64,000 nucleotides of DNA from Neocallimastix lanati (nom. inval.). Taxonomy: Eukaryota; Neocallimastigomycota; Neocallimastigomycetes; Neocallimastigales; Neocallimastigaceae. The DNA is taken from the NCBI GenBank assembly GCA_016946835.1, contig JACVTC010000002.1, positions 2,744,001 through 2,808,000 of the forward strand, written 5' to 3'. A program made the position numbers and the translations under genes. The notes under the pieces were generated by a model. The model was not told where the DNA came from, did no database searches, and worked only from the letters and a program-made list of their open reading frames with translations. Positions 53,308-64,000 of this stretch are shown piece after piece. Within the stretch, counting starts at the first letter, position 1, and every line of letters begins with the position of its first letter.

Positions 53308-55677
53308 ATGAACAAGAATATTATTTTATTATTATGTGCTCTTTTATTCATTACATTTGCTCTTGCCCAACCAATTAAGAAGCGTAATGCTAATGAAATT
53401 GAATTAAGTAATGATGAAGATATAAATGAAGCTCCAGCTGAAGATGTGGCTAATGTAGATGAACAATCTAATGATGAAGCTGATGAAGCTGATGGAGATG
53501 ATACAATTGATGTTACCAAACCACTCGAAAATGCTGAAGATTCTAATGATGAAGAAATTGAAAGTAAGGAAGAACCAACCGAAATTGACGAAGGTAATGT
53601 TAACACTGAACCAGCTGAAACTGAAGATAAAATTGATGAAAGTAATGTTGACAATGAACCAGCTGAAACCGAAGATAAAATTGATGAAAGTAATGTTGAC
53701 AATGAACCAGCTGAAACTGAAGATAAAATTGAAGGAGGTAATGTAAACAATGAACCAGCTGAAGAATCAAATAATGAAGAAGACAGTATTGAAGGTAAGG
53801 ATGAAGGTAATGTTAGCAATGAACCAGCTGAAGATTCTAATAATGAAGAAGACGATATTACTAATACCGAAGAAAAGGACGATGAAACTGAAAATGAAAA
53901 TGATGATGTTATTGAAAATTCAGAGATTGAAGAATCCTCCAATGCTCCAGCTGATGTTAATGATGAAAATTCTGAAGAAGAGGAAGAAGAAAAAGTACAA
54001 AAGGCTGAAGAAACTGTTGATGACATCATTGAAAAAATTACTGAAATTTTAAAGGAAAAGTATGATGATGAAAATGCAAATGTTAATGTTGAATTAAAGG
54101 ATACTGAATGTGGTAAGAGAATTAGTATTACCGTTGACATCATTGATGACAAATGTACAGAAGAAGAATTCAAGGAATTAGTTGGAGACGGAAAGTGCAC
54201 TCCTAATGAAGAAACATCTGCTGAAGATGAAGAAGAAAATTCTGAAGTTCCAACTGAAGATGAAGCTCCAGAAGATGAAACTCCAGATGATGAAACTCCA
54301 GCTGAGCAATCCAATGATGAAACTCCTGCTGATGAAACTCCAGACGATGAGAAGCCAGCTAGTGATAGTCCAGCTGATGAAACTCCAGCTGATGAAACTC
54401 CAGCTGAACAATCCAATGATGAAACTCCAGCTGATGAAAATCCAGCTGATGAAACCCCAGCTGATGAAACCCCAGCTGATGAAACCCCAGATGATAAGAA
54501 ACCAGCTGATGAAACCCCAGCTGAACGATCCAATGATGAAACTCCAGCTGATGAAAATCCAGCTGATGAAACCCCAGCCAATGATACTCCAGCTGATGAA
54601 ACTCAAGCAGGTGATGAAACTGAAATTGATATTAATGAAGCTCCAAAAGAAGAACAATCCAATGATGAAACTCCAGCTGATGAAACTTCAAACGATAAAA
54701 AACCAGCTGATGAAACTCCAGCTAAACAATCCAATGGTGAAGATGTTCCAGCTGACCAAACTAAACTTGAAAATGTTGAAGATTCTAATGATGAAGAAAT
54801 TGCTGCCAATAATGAAGCCGTTACCAATGCTAATGAAGTAGTTGGTTCTGAAGATGAAGAAGCTCCAACTAACGCTAATGATGAAAAAATTAAGGAACTT
54901 GAAAAAGAATTAAGAGATGAAATTTTACATAATGAAAATTCAAACAAGGCTCAAGAAATTATTAATGAAATTAATGAAATTGAAGCCGAAATTTCAGAAG
55001 AAGAAGGTAATAATGAAGCTACTAAGGAAGAAAATATTGATGATGCCTCAGATGATGCCGAAACTGATAATGCTGAAGCTTTAACTGATCTTGCTGATGC
55101 TGAAGACTCTAACGATGAAGCTAATGCTGATGACGCTGATGTTTCTGATGTTGCTAGTGCTGATGTTGATGCTGAAAATGCATCTGATATTGCTTCAGAA
55201 GAAGAAGCCAGTGACAATGCTGATGTTGAAACTGATAATGCCGAAGCTTTAACTGATCTTGCTGATGCTGAAGAATCTAACGATGAAGCTAATGCTGATG
55301 ACGCTGATGTTTCTGATGTTGCTGGTGATGATGTTGAAGCTGAAAATGCTACTACTATTGCTAATGAAGAAGAAACTAGTGACAATGTTGAAATTGATAA
55401 CGCCGAAACCGAAACTGATAATGCTGATGCCAATGAATCTAATGATGAAGCTGATACTATTGCTGAAGATGAAAATACTACTGCTAATGCTGAAGATGCC
55501 ACTGTTGATGATGCCTCTGTTGATGCTGAAGATGCTACCGCTAATGCTTCTGAAGAAGAAGCCAGTGAAAATACTGAAGCTATTGATGCTGAAGACGCTG
55601 GTGCAGAAGAAAGTGTTGATGAAGTTGATGCTAACGCTACCCTTGAAAATGATGAAGATTCTGAAGCTGATAACTAA
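53308..55677 (+). CDS. Secreted, highly acidic repetitive protein
   Basis: Single-exon ORF of 789 residues. A classical signal peptide (LLLCALLFITFALA, cleavage near residue 20) precedes a sequence dominated by Glu, Asp, Ala, Asn, Thr and Pro. Several repeat families follow in order. First, about 16-17-residue units with NEPAETEDKIDES. Second, a long DETPADETPAD block (54.2-54.75 kb) punctuated by EQSND. Third, two nearly identical copies of about 58 residues starting NAEALTDLADAE (about 55.06-55.24 and 55.24-55.40 kb). Between the first two lies the only ordinary segment, about residues 233-298, with TECGKRISITVDIIDDKC and a third Cys in GDGKCTP, which looks like a small alpha/beta module. 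No membrane anchor, GPI signal or catalytic motif. It may be a cell-surface or extracellular polyanionic protein, perhaps binding cations. I recognise no family. Long frames on the minus strand across it are shadows of codon bias. Confidence 0.85.
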   Translation: MNKNIILLLCALLFITFALAQPIKKRNANEIELSNDEDINEAPAEDVANVDEQSNDEADEADGDDTIDVTKPLENAEDSNDEEIESKEEPTEIDEGNVNTEPAETEDKIDESNVDNEPAETEDKIDESNVDNEPAETEDKIEGGNVNNEPAEESNNEEDSIEGKDEGNVSNEPAEDSNNEEDDITNTEEKDDETENENDDVIENSEIEESSNAPADVNDENSEEEEEEKVQKAEETVDDIIEKITEILKEKYDDENANVNVELKDTECGKRISITVDIIDDKCTEEEFKELVGDGKCTPNEETSAEDEEENSEVPTEDEAPEDETPDDETPAEQSNDETPADETPDDEKPASDSPADETPADETPAEQSNDETPADENPADETPADETPADETPDDKKPADETPAERSNDETPADENPADETPANDTPADETQAGDETEIDINEAPKEEQSNDETPADETSNDKKPADETPAKQSNGEDVPADQTKLENVEDSNDEEIAANNEAVTNANEVVGSEDEEAPTNANDEKIKELEKELRDEILHNENSNKAQEIINEINEIEAEISEEEGNNEATKEENIDDASDDAETDNAEALTDLADAEDSNDEANADDADVSDVASADVDAENASDIASEEEASDNADVETDNAEALTDLADAEESNDEANADDADVSDVAGDDVEAENATTIANEEETSDNVEIDNAETETDNADANESNDEADTIAEDENTTANAEDATVDDASVDAEDATANASEEEASENTEAIDAEDAGAEESVDEVDANATLENDEDSEADN
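54270..54760 (+). repeat. Coding repeat for ETPAD pentapeptides
   Basis: A 15-bp unit (GAAACTCCAGCTGAT type) repeated in frame, interrupted by copies coding for EQSND, EKPA and ENPAD. Third-position changes (ACTCCA versus ACCCCA) differ in blocks, suggesting successive local duplications. Confidence 0.88.
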
Positions 55678-56395
55678 ATCAATTATCATCATAAATAAAA
55701 CGTAGAACTTCAATAGTTAATAATTCTATATATAATAATATAATATATAAAATTATGTATAACGTTATTCAAAATTAAAAAATTTGAAATGTAGAAAAAA
55801 AAAATTTTTTTTTATATAAGCCTATCTACTCTAATTAAAATAATAATTATTTATTTTATCATTATTTATTTTATTTTTTCTTTTTTTTTTCTTTTTTTTT
55901 TTTTTTGAAAAAAAAAATAGAAAGAAAAGAAAATTATTAAATAAATGCAAAATAAATATTTAAAGATTTAAAAATTATTATAAAAATATATATAAAATTT
56001 AAGCTTTTAAAAATTATTAAATATTTATATTATCGAAAGTTTTATTATTTATTTTAATTGTATATTATTGTATGAATTATCGTTTTTAAAATATATAATA
56101 TAATTTAATATAATTATGTATATTCTTTTTATTTCTTATGTCGTAATTAAAAGATATATATTATAAGTGTAAAAAAAAAAATAAATAAATAAAATAAAAA
56201 TATTTTAATAAATAAAATAAATATATTAATACAAAAAAATATAGTTATATTTAAATTTTTAATAATAAATATTTATTTACCATAAATATTTTTTTGGATT
56301 ATAAATTTATAATTAAAATATATTATTAGAAATATATATCTATAAATACAATTTATAAAATTTATTATATTATTATTTTTTAATCTAATATTTAT
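55678..56395. other. Intergenic, AT-rich, no gene seen
   Basis: 3' flank of the acidic-protein gene and 5' flank of the LINE relic: A/T tracts only. No clear target-site duplication matches the sequence after the LINE poly(A) tail. Confidence 0.65.
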
Positions 56396-58142
56396 TTGAA
56401 ACAATATTTCGAAAATTACAGAAATAAATCCTTACCTTTTCTAGATGTTAAGTATGGTGTATATTTAGATTCTCAATATTGTTGTGGTGGACTTTTTGTG
56501 GATGATATTGTTTTAGTTGCTCCATCTAAACAAGCTCTTAAGAAAATTTTGAATATGGTTCATGAATGGGCTATTAAAAATGAAATGGCTTTTAGAATTA
56601 ATAAGTGTGCTACTCTTGTTGTAAAACCGATTAACTTTGTTAAACCGATAAATTGCGAAGTCTTTCTTTATTGGTAGTAACATATTACCTAAAACTGACA
56701 ACTATACTTATCTTGGTATTCCTTTTTGATGAATCTTTATCATTGAAACCTATACAATCCAAATTAAACAGTAATTTAAATGTCAAATTAAATTTGTACT
56801 TTCGATTTCTTATTAATAAATCTGTTCCTCTCCCATTGAAGAAATATGTTTTAATTTCGTTTTATTCTTAGTCATGTTATATATTATGCTCCTCTCTTTG
56901 GTTCAAATAAGAGCATATGATCTAGAGCTCAAAAAAATTTATTAATAGAGGACTTTATTGGAGTCATGGATTTAAATCTCGTAATTCTTATGTTAGTCTC
57001 TTTGATATTACTCGTGAATTGAGAATACCTCCTCTTTCAGCAATCTGTGCTATATCTCAATTACGCTGCTTTAGAAAATGGAAAAACTCATCATGTATTA
57101 TTAATCATCTCACTAATAATATTCCTACTATGTCACATTACTTATGGGCTAAAGAATCAAGGACTTTGGAAAAGAAATTAAATGATAAGAAAACAAATGA
57201 AATAAAAAAGTTTTATTGGGAAAGAGATGTCTTAAAACCCTCAAAAGCTAAAAAAAAAAAAAAAAAAGCAATTGTTTACAAGAAGAATGATTATGGAATT
57301 TATTTCAGAAATCAAAAACTTGACATTTCAATATCCTAAGTATCAGTTGGGATTCTTTTGAATTTCTCGAATTTGGTGTGGTTTTAAATTTGAAATTAGT
57401 ATTTCCATTAAAAGGAAAATAGTCTCAGAAGATTGCCCTAAATGTTGCCCTTGTTGTGGTGTTAGTGTACCTAGCTTTTCTCACTGGTTCTTTGCCTGTA
57501 AAGAATTGGAAAATTGCAGAAATAAATTCTTTACCTTTTCTAGATGATCTCTTTTTAAAGTTTGAAATGATAATTGAACAAAAATCCTTGAATGTTTCTT
57601 TAGATTCAGAAAAGGACTATGATAATAATTATTTATTACTTTATATTGAGTGCTCTTCTTGGCGGGCGTTCAATATATGAAAAAGTTAAACTTGATGATG
57701 AGGAACAAAGACAATTAGTTGACAATATTTTTAAACAAAGTCCAACTTTGTCAACTGTTCCGTATTTTGTGGGGATTGCAGAGTTTCTAACAAACGTAAC
57801 ACCTTTAATTTGTCGATGTTTTAAATTGATGATGAAATGGTATTCCGTTGAATCTACAGTTGCTAAGAGCATCAATGTCGAAATGATAAGGCATGGATTT
57901 TCACCTCCCGATGAAAGAACTGATACAGATTCGTTAGATAACACTAATTCTGAAATTATTATTCGCAATAATGTACGTGGTGTAATTATCGAGGAATGGG
58001 AAAAGTTAGATGCTATTGCTTCTAAGGCGCTTTTATAATTTTATAATATATAATATTTTATTTCATTTGTTATTTTTTCATTTAAATCATGTAAATTTAT
58101 TTTTATAAAAAATTAAATAAAGTTATTCTCATTAAAGTTAAG

Positions 58143-58189
<47 letters not shown>
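56396..58189 (+). mobile_element. Degenerate LINE (non-LTR retrotransposon), rearranged 5' end, poly(A) tail
   Basis: Broken ORF2 remains in several frames. At 56490-56640 a reverse-transcriptase core is visible: GGLFVDDIVLVAPSKQALKK (motif C with FVDD where LINEs usually have FADD), then NEMAFRINKCATLVV. A +1 frame carries NYTYLGIPF, broken at a T-run near 56725, then LRIPPLSAICAISQLRCF and NNIPTMSHYLW (57019-57339). A Cys-rich finger CPCCGVSVPSFSHWFFACKE follows at about 57440-57510. The last open frame (57619-58038) ends IASKALL-stop. The 3' UTR has AATAAA at 58120 and a roughly 43-base poly(A) at 58147-58189. The first 50 bases (about 56409-56447) repeat sequence that belongs downstream of the Cys-rich finger (57515-57554), so the copy is rearranged as well as truncated. 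It is not functional. Confidence 0.9.
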
Positions 58190-58196
<7 letters not shown>

Positions 58197-58730
58197 TTCA
58201 AAGATTATTAATATTTTGCTTCATTCTTTTTTTATAATACAATATAAAATATGGAAATAAATGACGTATTTTTTTTTTATTTCAAAAAAATTCAAAAAAA
58301 AAAAAAATACGGAATATCATTAGAGAAATGGAATTGAAGATCTTTTTCTCAAATATTATTTATAAGTGAAATTACACAGTATTTAATAAAACTTTTAATA
58401 ATAATATTATAATGAATAATATTTATTTTATTTTTTTTTTTTTTTTTTTGTAAAACCAAAAAAGCTATTAAATATTTTAAATATATTCTTAACATGCTGA
58501 TAAATTAGTAAAAAAAAATAATTTAAAGAATTTATTTATTATTATTTATTGTAAATACTTCATTATTAATATAGGTGTTAATAATAAAAAAAATCATTGA
58601 ATATACATTATAAATATTTATATAAATATTTTTTAATTAAATGAAATGAAAAGGAAAAATTATTAAGAAATAATACTTATTATTTATTTTGAAAATGATT
58701 GGATAATAACAAAAATTTTATTTTACTTTA

Positions 58731-58767
<37 letters not shown>

Positions 58768-58838
58768 TTTATTAAAAATATAGGATTATATAATTTTATA
58801 AGATATATTATTAGAAAAAAAAAAATTAATAAAATAAA
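58190..58838. other. Short AT-rich gap, HMCES upstream region
   Basis: No gene seen. It lies between the LINE poly(A) tail and the HMCES-like start codon, and includes T-runs at 58432-58449 and 58731-58758. Confidence 0.65.
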
Positions 58839-59726
58839 ATGTGTGGTAGAACTTCAAATCAAACTGTAATTTATTTATTTATATAATTATAATTATTATT
58901 ATTATTTTTTTAATATTAATTTTCAAATTAAGTATTTATAAAATATTAAATGGCTATTACATAACATTATTTTTTATTAATATTAATATTATATGGATTA
59001 TTTTCATTCTATATTTATATATATTTATATATATAATAATAATAATAATAGCCAATTGAAGTAATTGAAGAACAACTTCAATGTAATTGTTCTAATCCTG
59101 ATTTATATAAACCAAAATATAATGTTGCACCATCTAATTTTCAACCAGCTGTAGTTTCTGACACTAAGCTTAACAAATCCATTAAAATTATGGTATATTT
59201 ATTAAATATTAAAATTAATAATATTATATAATAATGTGGTCGTAAAAAATAATAATAATAAGATAATGGATAAATAAATAATTCTAAAATTAGCTAATAT
59301 ATTATATATATATAAGTCTTTTTGAATATATTGAATTAAAATAATTATTAATTTATATATATATATATTTATATATATAAAGAAAACTAATAAATTTTTT
59401 AAATAAAATTATTATATAAATTTTTATATAAAAGCAATGGGGTTTCATTCCTTCATGGACCAACAAAAACAGTAATAACGATAAAAAAACGATCAAGGCT
59501 ATTAATGCTAGAGATGATTCTTTACTTGGAAATAAAGTAATTATATTCAATTCAATATTTTTTATTACTTAAAATCCAATTTATATTCTATTTTTCTCAA
59601 TTATTCATCATTTATTAAAAATTAAGTGAAATTTGAAATTTGCAATTAAAAAAAAAAAAAAAATATTATTATTATTCTTATTATAAATAATTATATATAA
59701 AATATATCTTAATTATATATATATAT

Positions 59727-59796
<70 letters not shown>

Positions 59797-60244
59797 TAAA
59801 AATAATATAATTATAATTATTATTGATTTTTAAATTAATTGAATAGCAATTATTTAGAAGAGTTAAACAAAATCAAAGATGTGCTATTGTTGCTACTGGT
59901 TATTATGAATGGAAAAAGGAAGATAACAAAAAGGTTCCATATTATGTATCATTCAAAGATGGAAAATTATTATTATTAGCTGCAGTATATGATATTTTAA
60001 AAAAAGCTGATGGTATATAGATACAGTTTAATTTAAATAATAATAAATATATATATATATTTATAATTTATGGTATTATTATATTCTGTTAAATGAATTT
60101 TATTGATTAAATGATAATGCTATTTCTATAATTATTATTATCATTATTACTATTATAAAATTTTGTTTTAATAAGGCACTGAATTATATACATATGCAAG
60201 TAAGTACTAAATATATATTTATTTTTATGTATCATTTATTATTA

Positions 60245-60287
<43 letters not shown>

Positions 60288-60710
60288 TATTATATAATAT
60301 TCATGTTAATATATATTATTAATTTCTTTCATTAAAAAAAAAAAAAAAAAAAAAAAAAGTTGTTACAACTAAATGTAGTAAATCATTATCTTTCTTACAC
60401 CCACGTATGCCTGTTATTCTTAATAATGATGAAGATCTTATGAATTGGATCAATCCAAGAAATGCATTCAAAAAAGTCAGTGATTTAATGAAATCTACTG
60501 AATTAGGCGATCTTCAATGGTAAATATATGAATTAAGAAAATTAAATATAAAAAAAAAAAAAATAAAATAAAATAAATAAATAAATAAATAATAAATAAT
60601 TAAATAAATAAATAATAAATAATTAAATAATTAAATAATTAAATAATTAAATAATTAAATTTGATATAATAATAAATATAAGAGATAAATAAATATATAA
60701 AATAACCAAA

Positions 60711-60764
<54 letters not shown>

Positions 60765-61175
60765 TAATATATAATTAGTTACCGTGTTTCATTAGATGTT
60801 AATAAGGTTGAAAATCAATCTCCAAATTTAATTGTTGAGGTTAAGGGAGAAGAAAAGACAGAAAAGAAACCAACTAATAATAAAAGTATTACTGATTTCT
60901 TTGCAAAAAAAGATAAAAATGAAAATAAAAACATTAAAAAGGAAGAAGATAATGATACTAAAGAAGATATAAAAGTTAAAGAAGAAGATTCAAAGGAAAA
61001 AGTTAATCCTGTTAAAAAGGAAGAATCTAAAGAAAAACAACAAAAACCCAACCCTAAAAATAATAAAAATAATAAAAATAATAAAAAGCAAACCGCTGGT
61101 CAAAAAAGAAAAATAGCTAATAAAGCTAATACAGCCAATACAGCCAAGAAAGTCAAAAAAGCTATAAAAAATTAA
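58839..61175 (+). CDS. HMCES/YedK-family SRAP protein (abasic-site sensor), 7 exons
   Basis: Exons 58839-58865, 59052-59192, 59435-59536, 59847-60012, 60176-60199, 60360-60519 and 60779-61175 join in frame into 338 residues. SRAP-domain hallmarks are all present. MCGR at the start means that Met removal exposes Cys2, which forms the thiazolidine crosslink with abasic DNA. Further hallmarks are WGFIPSW, INARDDS (Asn80, Arg82), GYYEWK with Glu111, and HPRMPVIL with His167. VSLDVNKVENQSPNLI closes the domain near residue 225. Role: covalent capture of abasic sites in single-stranded DNA at replication forks. A Lys/Glu-rich C-terminal tail follows. At 241-248 it carries NKSITDFF, which fits a PCNA-interacting (PIP) box with Asn for the usual Gln, and it ends with a basic nuclear-localisation-like stretch. 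Intron 5 contains a 39-base poly(A). Confidence 0.95.
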
Positions 61176-62849
61176 AAATAAAATATATATATAAATATAT
61201 ATATATATATATTAACCATTAAATTAGAATTATAAAAAAAACTTTATTTTTATTTTATTTTTTTTTTTTTTTTCTAACCATTAAATTAGAATTATAAAAA
61301 AAAAAATTTTTAAAAAAATTTATTTTTTTTTTATTGTTATTATTATAATTATTATTGTCATTGTTAATATTTTAATTTTAAAATTATTTTGATTTAGAAT
61401 TTTTTTTCATTTCTTTTCATTTTTCATTTTTTGAATAAATTATTATTATTATTTATCAATTTAGTAATTTAGTATATTTAAATATTTATCATTCTTTTTA
61501 TTTTTTCATTGTTTTTTTTTTTTTTTTTTCTAGATACAATAAAATTTCAATAAATAAACAAATAAAATAATGTTAATATTTTTAATATTAATTTTTAATT
61601 ATATATACTAGAGATTCAATCAATCTTTTATAATTAGTTTTGTTAATTTTTTCTCAGAGTTTTCTCTCTCATCTAATTTTGCATTAATTACATGATATTC
61701 TAGTTATTTTAGTATTGTTTCATTTTCATTTGAATCTTTTTTCCATTCAAAAAAAAAAAAAAAAAAAATTACATAATGTAGATATTTTATCCTTCATTTT
61801 TCGTTTCTTCTTTCCATTGATAATTTTTCCTTTTTTCTTTTTCAAATAATTTTTTGTTTTTTGTTTTTGTTCTTGTTTAATCGTTATAAATTTTTATCTT
61901 TTTTTTTTTTTTTTTTTTTTTTTACTTGTTTATCGAATAAATTTTATTATTCATTTTTAATATTAAATTTAATAATCTTTATTCTTTGTTTTTTTCTTAA
62001 TTTTCTTTTATCTAAAGTCTCCAGATCACTAAAAAAAAAAAAAAAAAAAACTGTCCTCCAGATTCATTTTCTGAATTATCAGTCTTTTAAAAATTTTATA
62101 TATTTTCAATAATATATTTTATTTTTATTTTTATTTTTATTTTCCAAATTTAATTTTTTTTTTTTTTTCATTCACATTCATCTTTTCGTATTAACCAGAT
62201 TTTTAGGATTACTTTCAATTTTCATTTTCAAAAAAGTTTCTGGTTTGCAATTTCATAATTATTAAAGGTTTGATGAAGATAAATTTTTTTATAATTATTA
62301 AGATTTGAAATTTTTAATTTACTTTTTAAATTTGTAAAATTTTTAATTTGATTTTTATTCAAATTTTTATTAATAAAATTTTTTTCTTTTTTTTTTTTTT
62401 TTTTTCACATTTTTGTTCAAAAAATCTTTTTTTTTTTTTTTTTTTTTTTTTGATTTTTTTTTTTTACCTTTTTATGTTATTATTGTTATTTCTATTACTA
62501 ATACCATTATTTTCATTACTTTTTTGCTATTATCACAAATATTATTTTGACATGGCTTTCATTCAATGTCATTTTTTTATATTTTCTTCAATATTTGAAA
62601 TTTTTTGAGTATTTCTTCTTGATTTTCAGCTAATTTTTAATTTTCATTAATATCATCTTCATTAATTCTATCTTCATTAATTCTATCTTCATAAATTTTA
62701 TCTTTATTAATTATTTTCTTTTTATGAATTATTATCTAACAATGTTTTCATTATTGTATTCATCTATTAAAGTTATATTATCTTCAGGGTTAATTTTTAT
62801 TGGGTTTGTTTTCATTCATTTAAAAATTCATTGTGATAAATGAAATGAA
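61176..62849. other. T-rich intergenic region
   Basis: 3' flank of the HMCES-like gene, very T-rich on the + strand. A short near-duplicate (CCATTAAATTAGAATTATAA) occurs at about 61216 and 61277. At 62.64-62.72 kb a repeated TTCATTAATTCTATC motif reads on the minus strand as EDRINED, which may be the linker of the copia relic that follows. No other gene seen. Confidence 0.6.
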
Positions 62850-63028
62850 CTGCGATACGTGCAATTCCCCCTCTCAATTTGTTTATCTGAAGGATTTGAG
62901 GAATAAAAAAAAAAAAAAAAAAGATATGGCAAGAGAGCCTAGTGTACTTTCATTGTTAAGTATGTATGCATCACGAACTTATAATGTTTGATCGAGGAAA
63001 CAATAACCAGGAGAGTCTGATGAATATC

Positions 63029-63078
<50 letters not shown>

Positions 63079-64000
63079 CTGGTTTTGTATTATTTTCAAA
63101 ATTTTTCTTTGTTTGTATCTATTAAGTAAAAAAAAAAAAATTTTAAATCCAAAAACTTTTTTAAGTTTAGATGTATTAATTTTTTTATTGAAAAAAAACT
63201 TCATTCGGAATTTTAAAAATTAATTCTCTGATGTGGATTTAAATCGTACAGTATACATGTACATTTTAATAGCTTCATCCCAACAAAAATAGGAGATAAT
63301 TTAGCAGAAGTGAGTAATATTATCTCGCTGTTATCTAAGGTCTGATTAATTCTTTCAGCGACAACCATTTTGTTGAGGATTACCTGGTGTGGGATGATTA
63401 AAATGTAATTCCATTACTTTTAAAGATAATTTATATATAAAATTGAGAGTTATTATATTCTAAACCGTTATCATATCTTACTTCCTTTATGTTATAATTA
63501 ACAAAGTATTTTTTACATAAGTTTATAAAACTCCATAAATAAATTTCTTATAATTGCCTCAGATTTTTTTTTTTATCCAGTAAATAAACCAAACATTTTC
63601 TACTGTAGTCATCAATAAATGTTATATGATTATTTGTATCCACTAAATGATGATGAAGGCTTAAAGTGATCCTACGATATCATTATGTACAATTTTGTAA
63701 TAGTATAATACTCTTGTTGATTGTTTTGTTGAATGTTTTTTTTTTTTTTTTTTTTTTTTTTTTTGAGTTTACTTTACTAATTATTGCAATCTTTACAAAT
63801 TTATATTGTCATTCTTTTCTTTCTTAATGTTGTTGTTTTCTTAAAAAAAAATTTTTTTTTTTGAAGATTTTGATTGTAATCGTGACCTAATCTAGCATGC
63901 TATAATTTTTAAATCAACATTGTTTTACATTATAATATCTATATTTCATTGGACTTGTATTTAAAGTAAAAAAAAAAAAAAAAGTTTTCGTCATATATAA
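62850..64000 (-). mobile_element. Degenerate Ty1/copia retrotransposon (partial, runs off the window)
   Basis: On the minus strand, starting at the window end, pieces of a copia pol polyprotein are recognisable in order but in shifting frames. They are a gag-preintegrase motif HARLGHDYNQ (about 63863-63900), an integrase zinc-site remnant CKDC (about 63790), integrase core FIDDYSRKCLVYLL (about 63576-63620), and YDNGLEYNNSQFY (about 63440-63478). Next comes TPGNPQQNG, followed one frame away by VAERINQTL (about 63360-63400). Finally GYSSDSPGY (about 63005-63031) is the copia-specific motif downstream of integrase. Stops and frameshifts, several at A/T runs, show it is dead. LTRs are not visible here. 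The reverse-transcriptase part is absent to the left, so the 3' side is truncated or beyond recognition. Confidence 0.88.

Noticed and set aside
53286-54581. 431-codon minus-strand frame rich in Ser/Ala/Val
   Set aside because: It is the antisense of the Glu/Asp/Ala/Thr codon repeats of the secreted acidic protein. The plus frame is longer, has a signal peptide and explains the codon pattern.
56513-56701. Minus-strand ORF over the LINE
   Set aside because: Antisense of the reverse-transcriptase core, which is recognisable on the plus strand.
57636-57968. 110-codon minus-strand ORF
   Set aside because: Antisense of the LINE C-terminal frame ending at 58038.
59353-59550. 65-codon minus-strand ORF
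   Set aside because: Antisense of HMCES-like exon 3, which matches the SRAP family.

Overview
This is an extremely AT-rich eukaryotic window. It is full of A/T homopolymers, AT microsatellites and short spliceosomal introns (GTAAGT/GTATGT-like donors, TAG/AAG acceptors). It contains asparagine-rich proteins, a non-LTR retrotransposon relic and a Ty1/copia relic. Gene content fits a fungus: a Fun19/Laf1-type SWIRM protein, a CK1-family kinase and a LYAR-type nucleolar protein. The base composition, long empty intergenic DNA and intron style best match an anaerobic gut fungus (Neocallimastigomycota). That placement is an inference, and a Dictyostelium-like amoeba is the main alternative I considered. 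There are no operons, and no rRNA, tRNA or CRISPR array that I can support.

Layout from left to right. 1-7.7 kb is AT-rich intergenic DNA. 7702-11603 (+) is a four-exon casein kinase 1-like gene with a long N-terminal extension carrying five copies of an S-A-W motif. 15002-16610 (-) is a four-exon transformer-2-like SR splicing factor. 20979-22677 (+) is a four-exon SWIRM-domain protein. 25413-26066 (+) is a single-exon membrane protein with a signal peptide. 28568-34220 (-) is a 26-exon leucine-rich-repeat gene in which each LRR is its own exon, nearly always 69 nt, with every LRR intron in the same phase. 35760-37498 (+) is a seven-exon LYAR-type zinc-finger protein. 39778-44069 (+) is a four-exon, Asn-rich 1270-residue protein of unknown function. 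44-53 kb is a repeat-rich gene desert. 53308-55677 (+) encodes a very acidic, repetitive secreted protein. 56396-58189 (+) is a broken LINE with a poly(A) tail. 58839-61175 (+) is a seven-exon HMCES/SRAP-domain gene with a PIP-like motif. About 62.85-64 kb (-) is a degenerate copia retrotransposon running off the window end.

Most genes were rebuilt by joining small exons across introns; frame is maintained at every junction listed. The genes are not a pathway. Several serve nuclear functions (splicing, chromatin, nucleolus, abasic-site repair), and two encode orphan proteins with signal peptides. The most interesting items are the one-repeat-per-exon LRR gene, the repeated SAW motif in the kinase, an unexplained GC-rich island at about 35.04-35.48 kb between two divergent genes, a minisatellite family shared by two distant loci, and a rearranged LINE.
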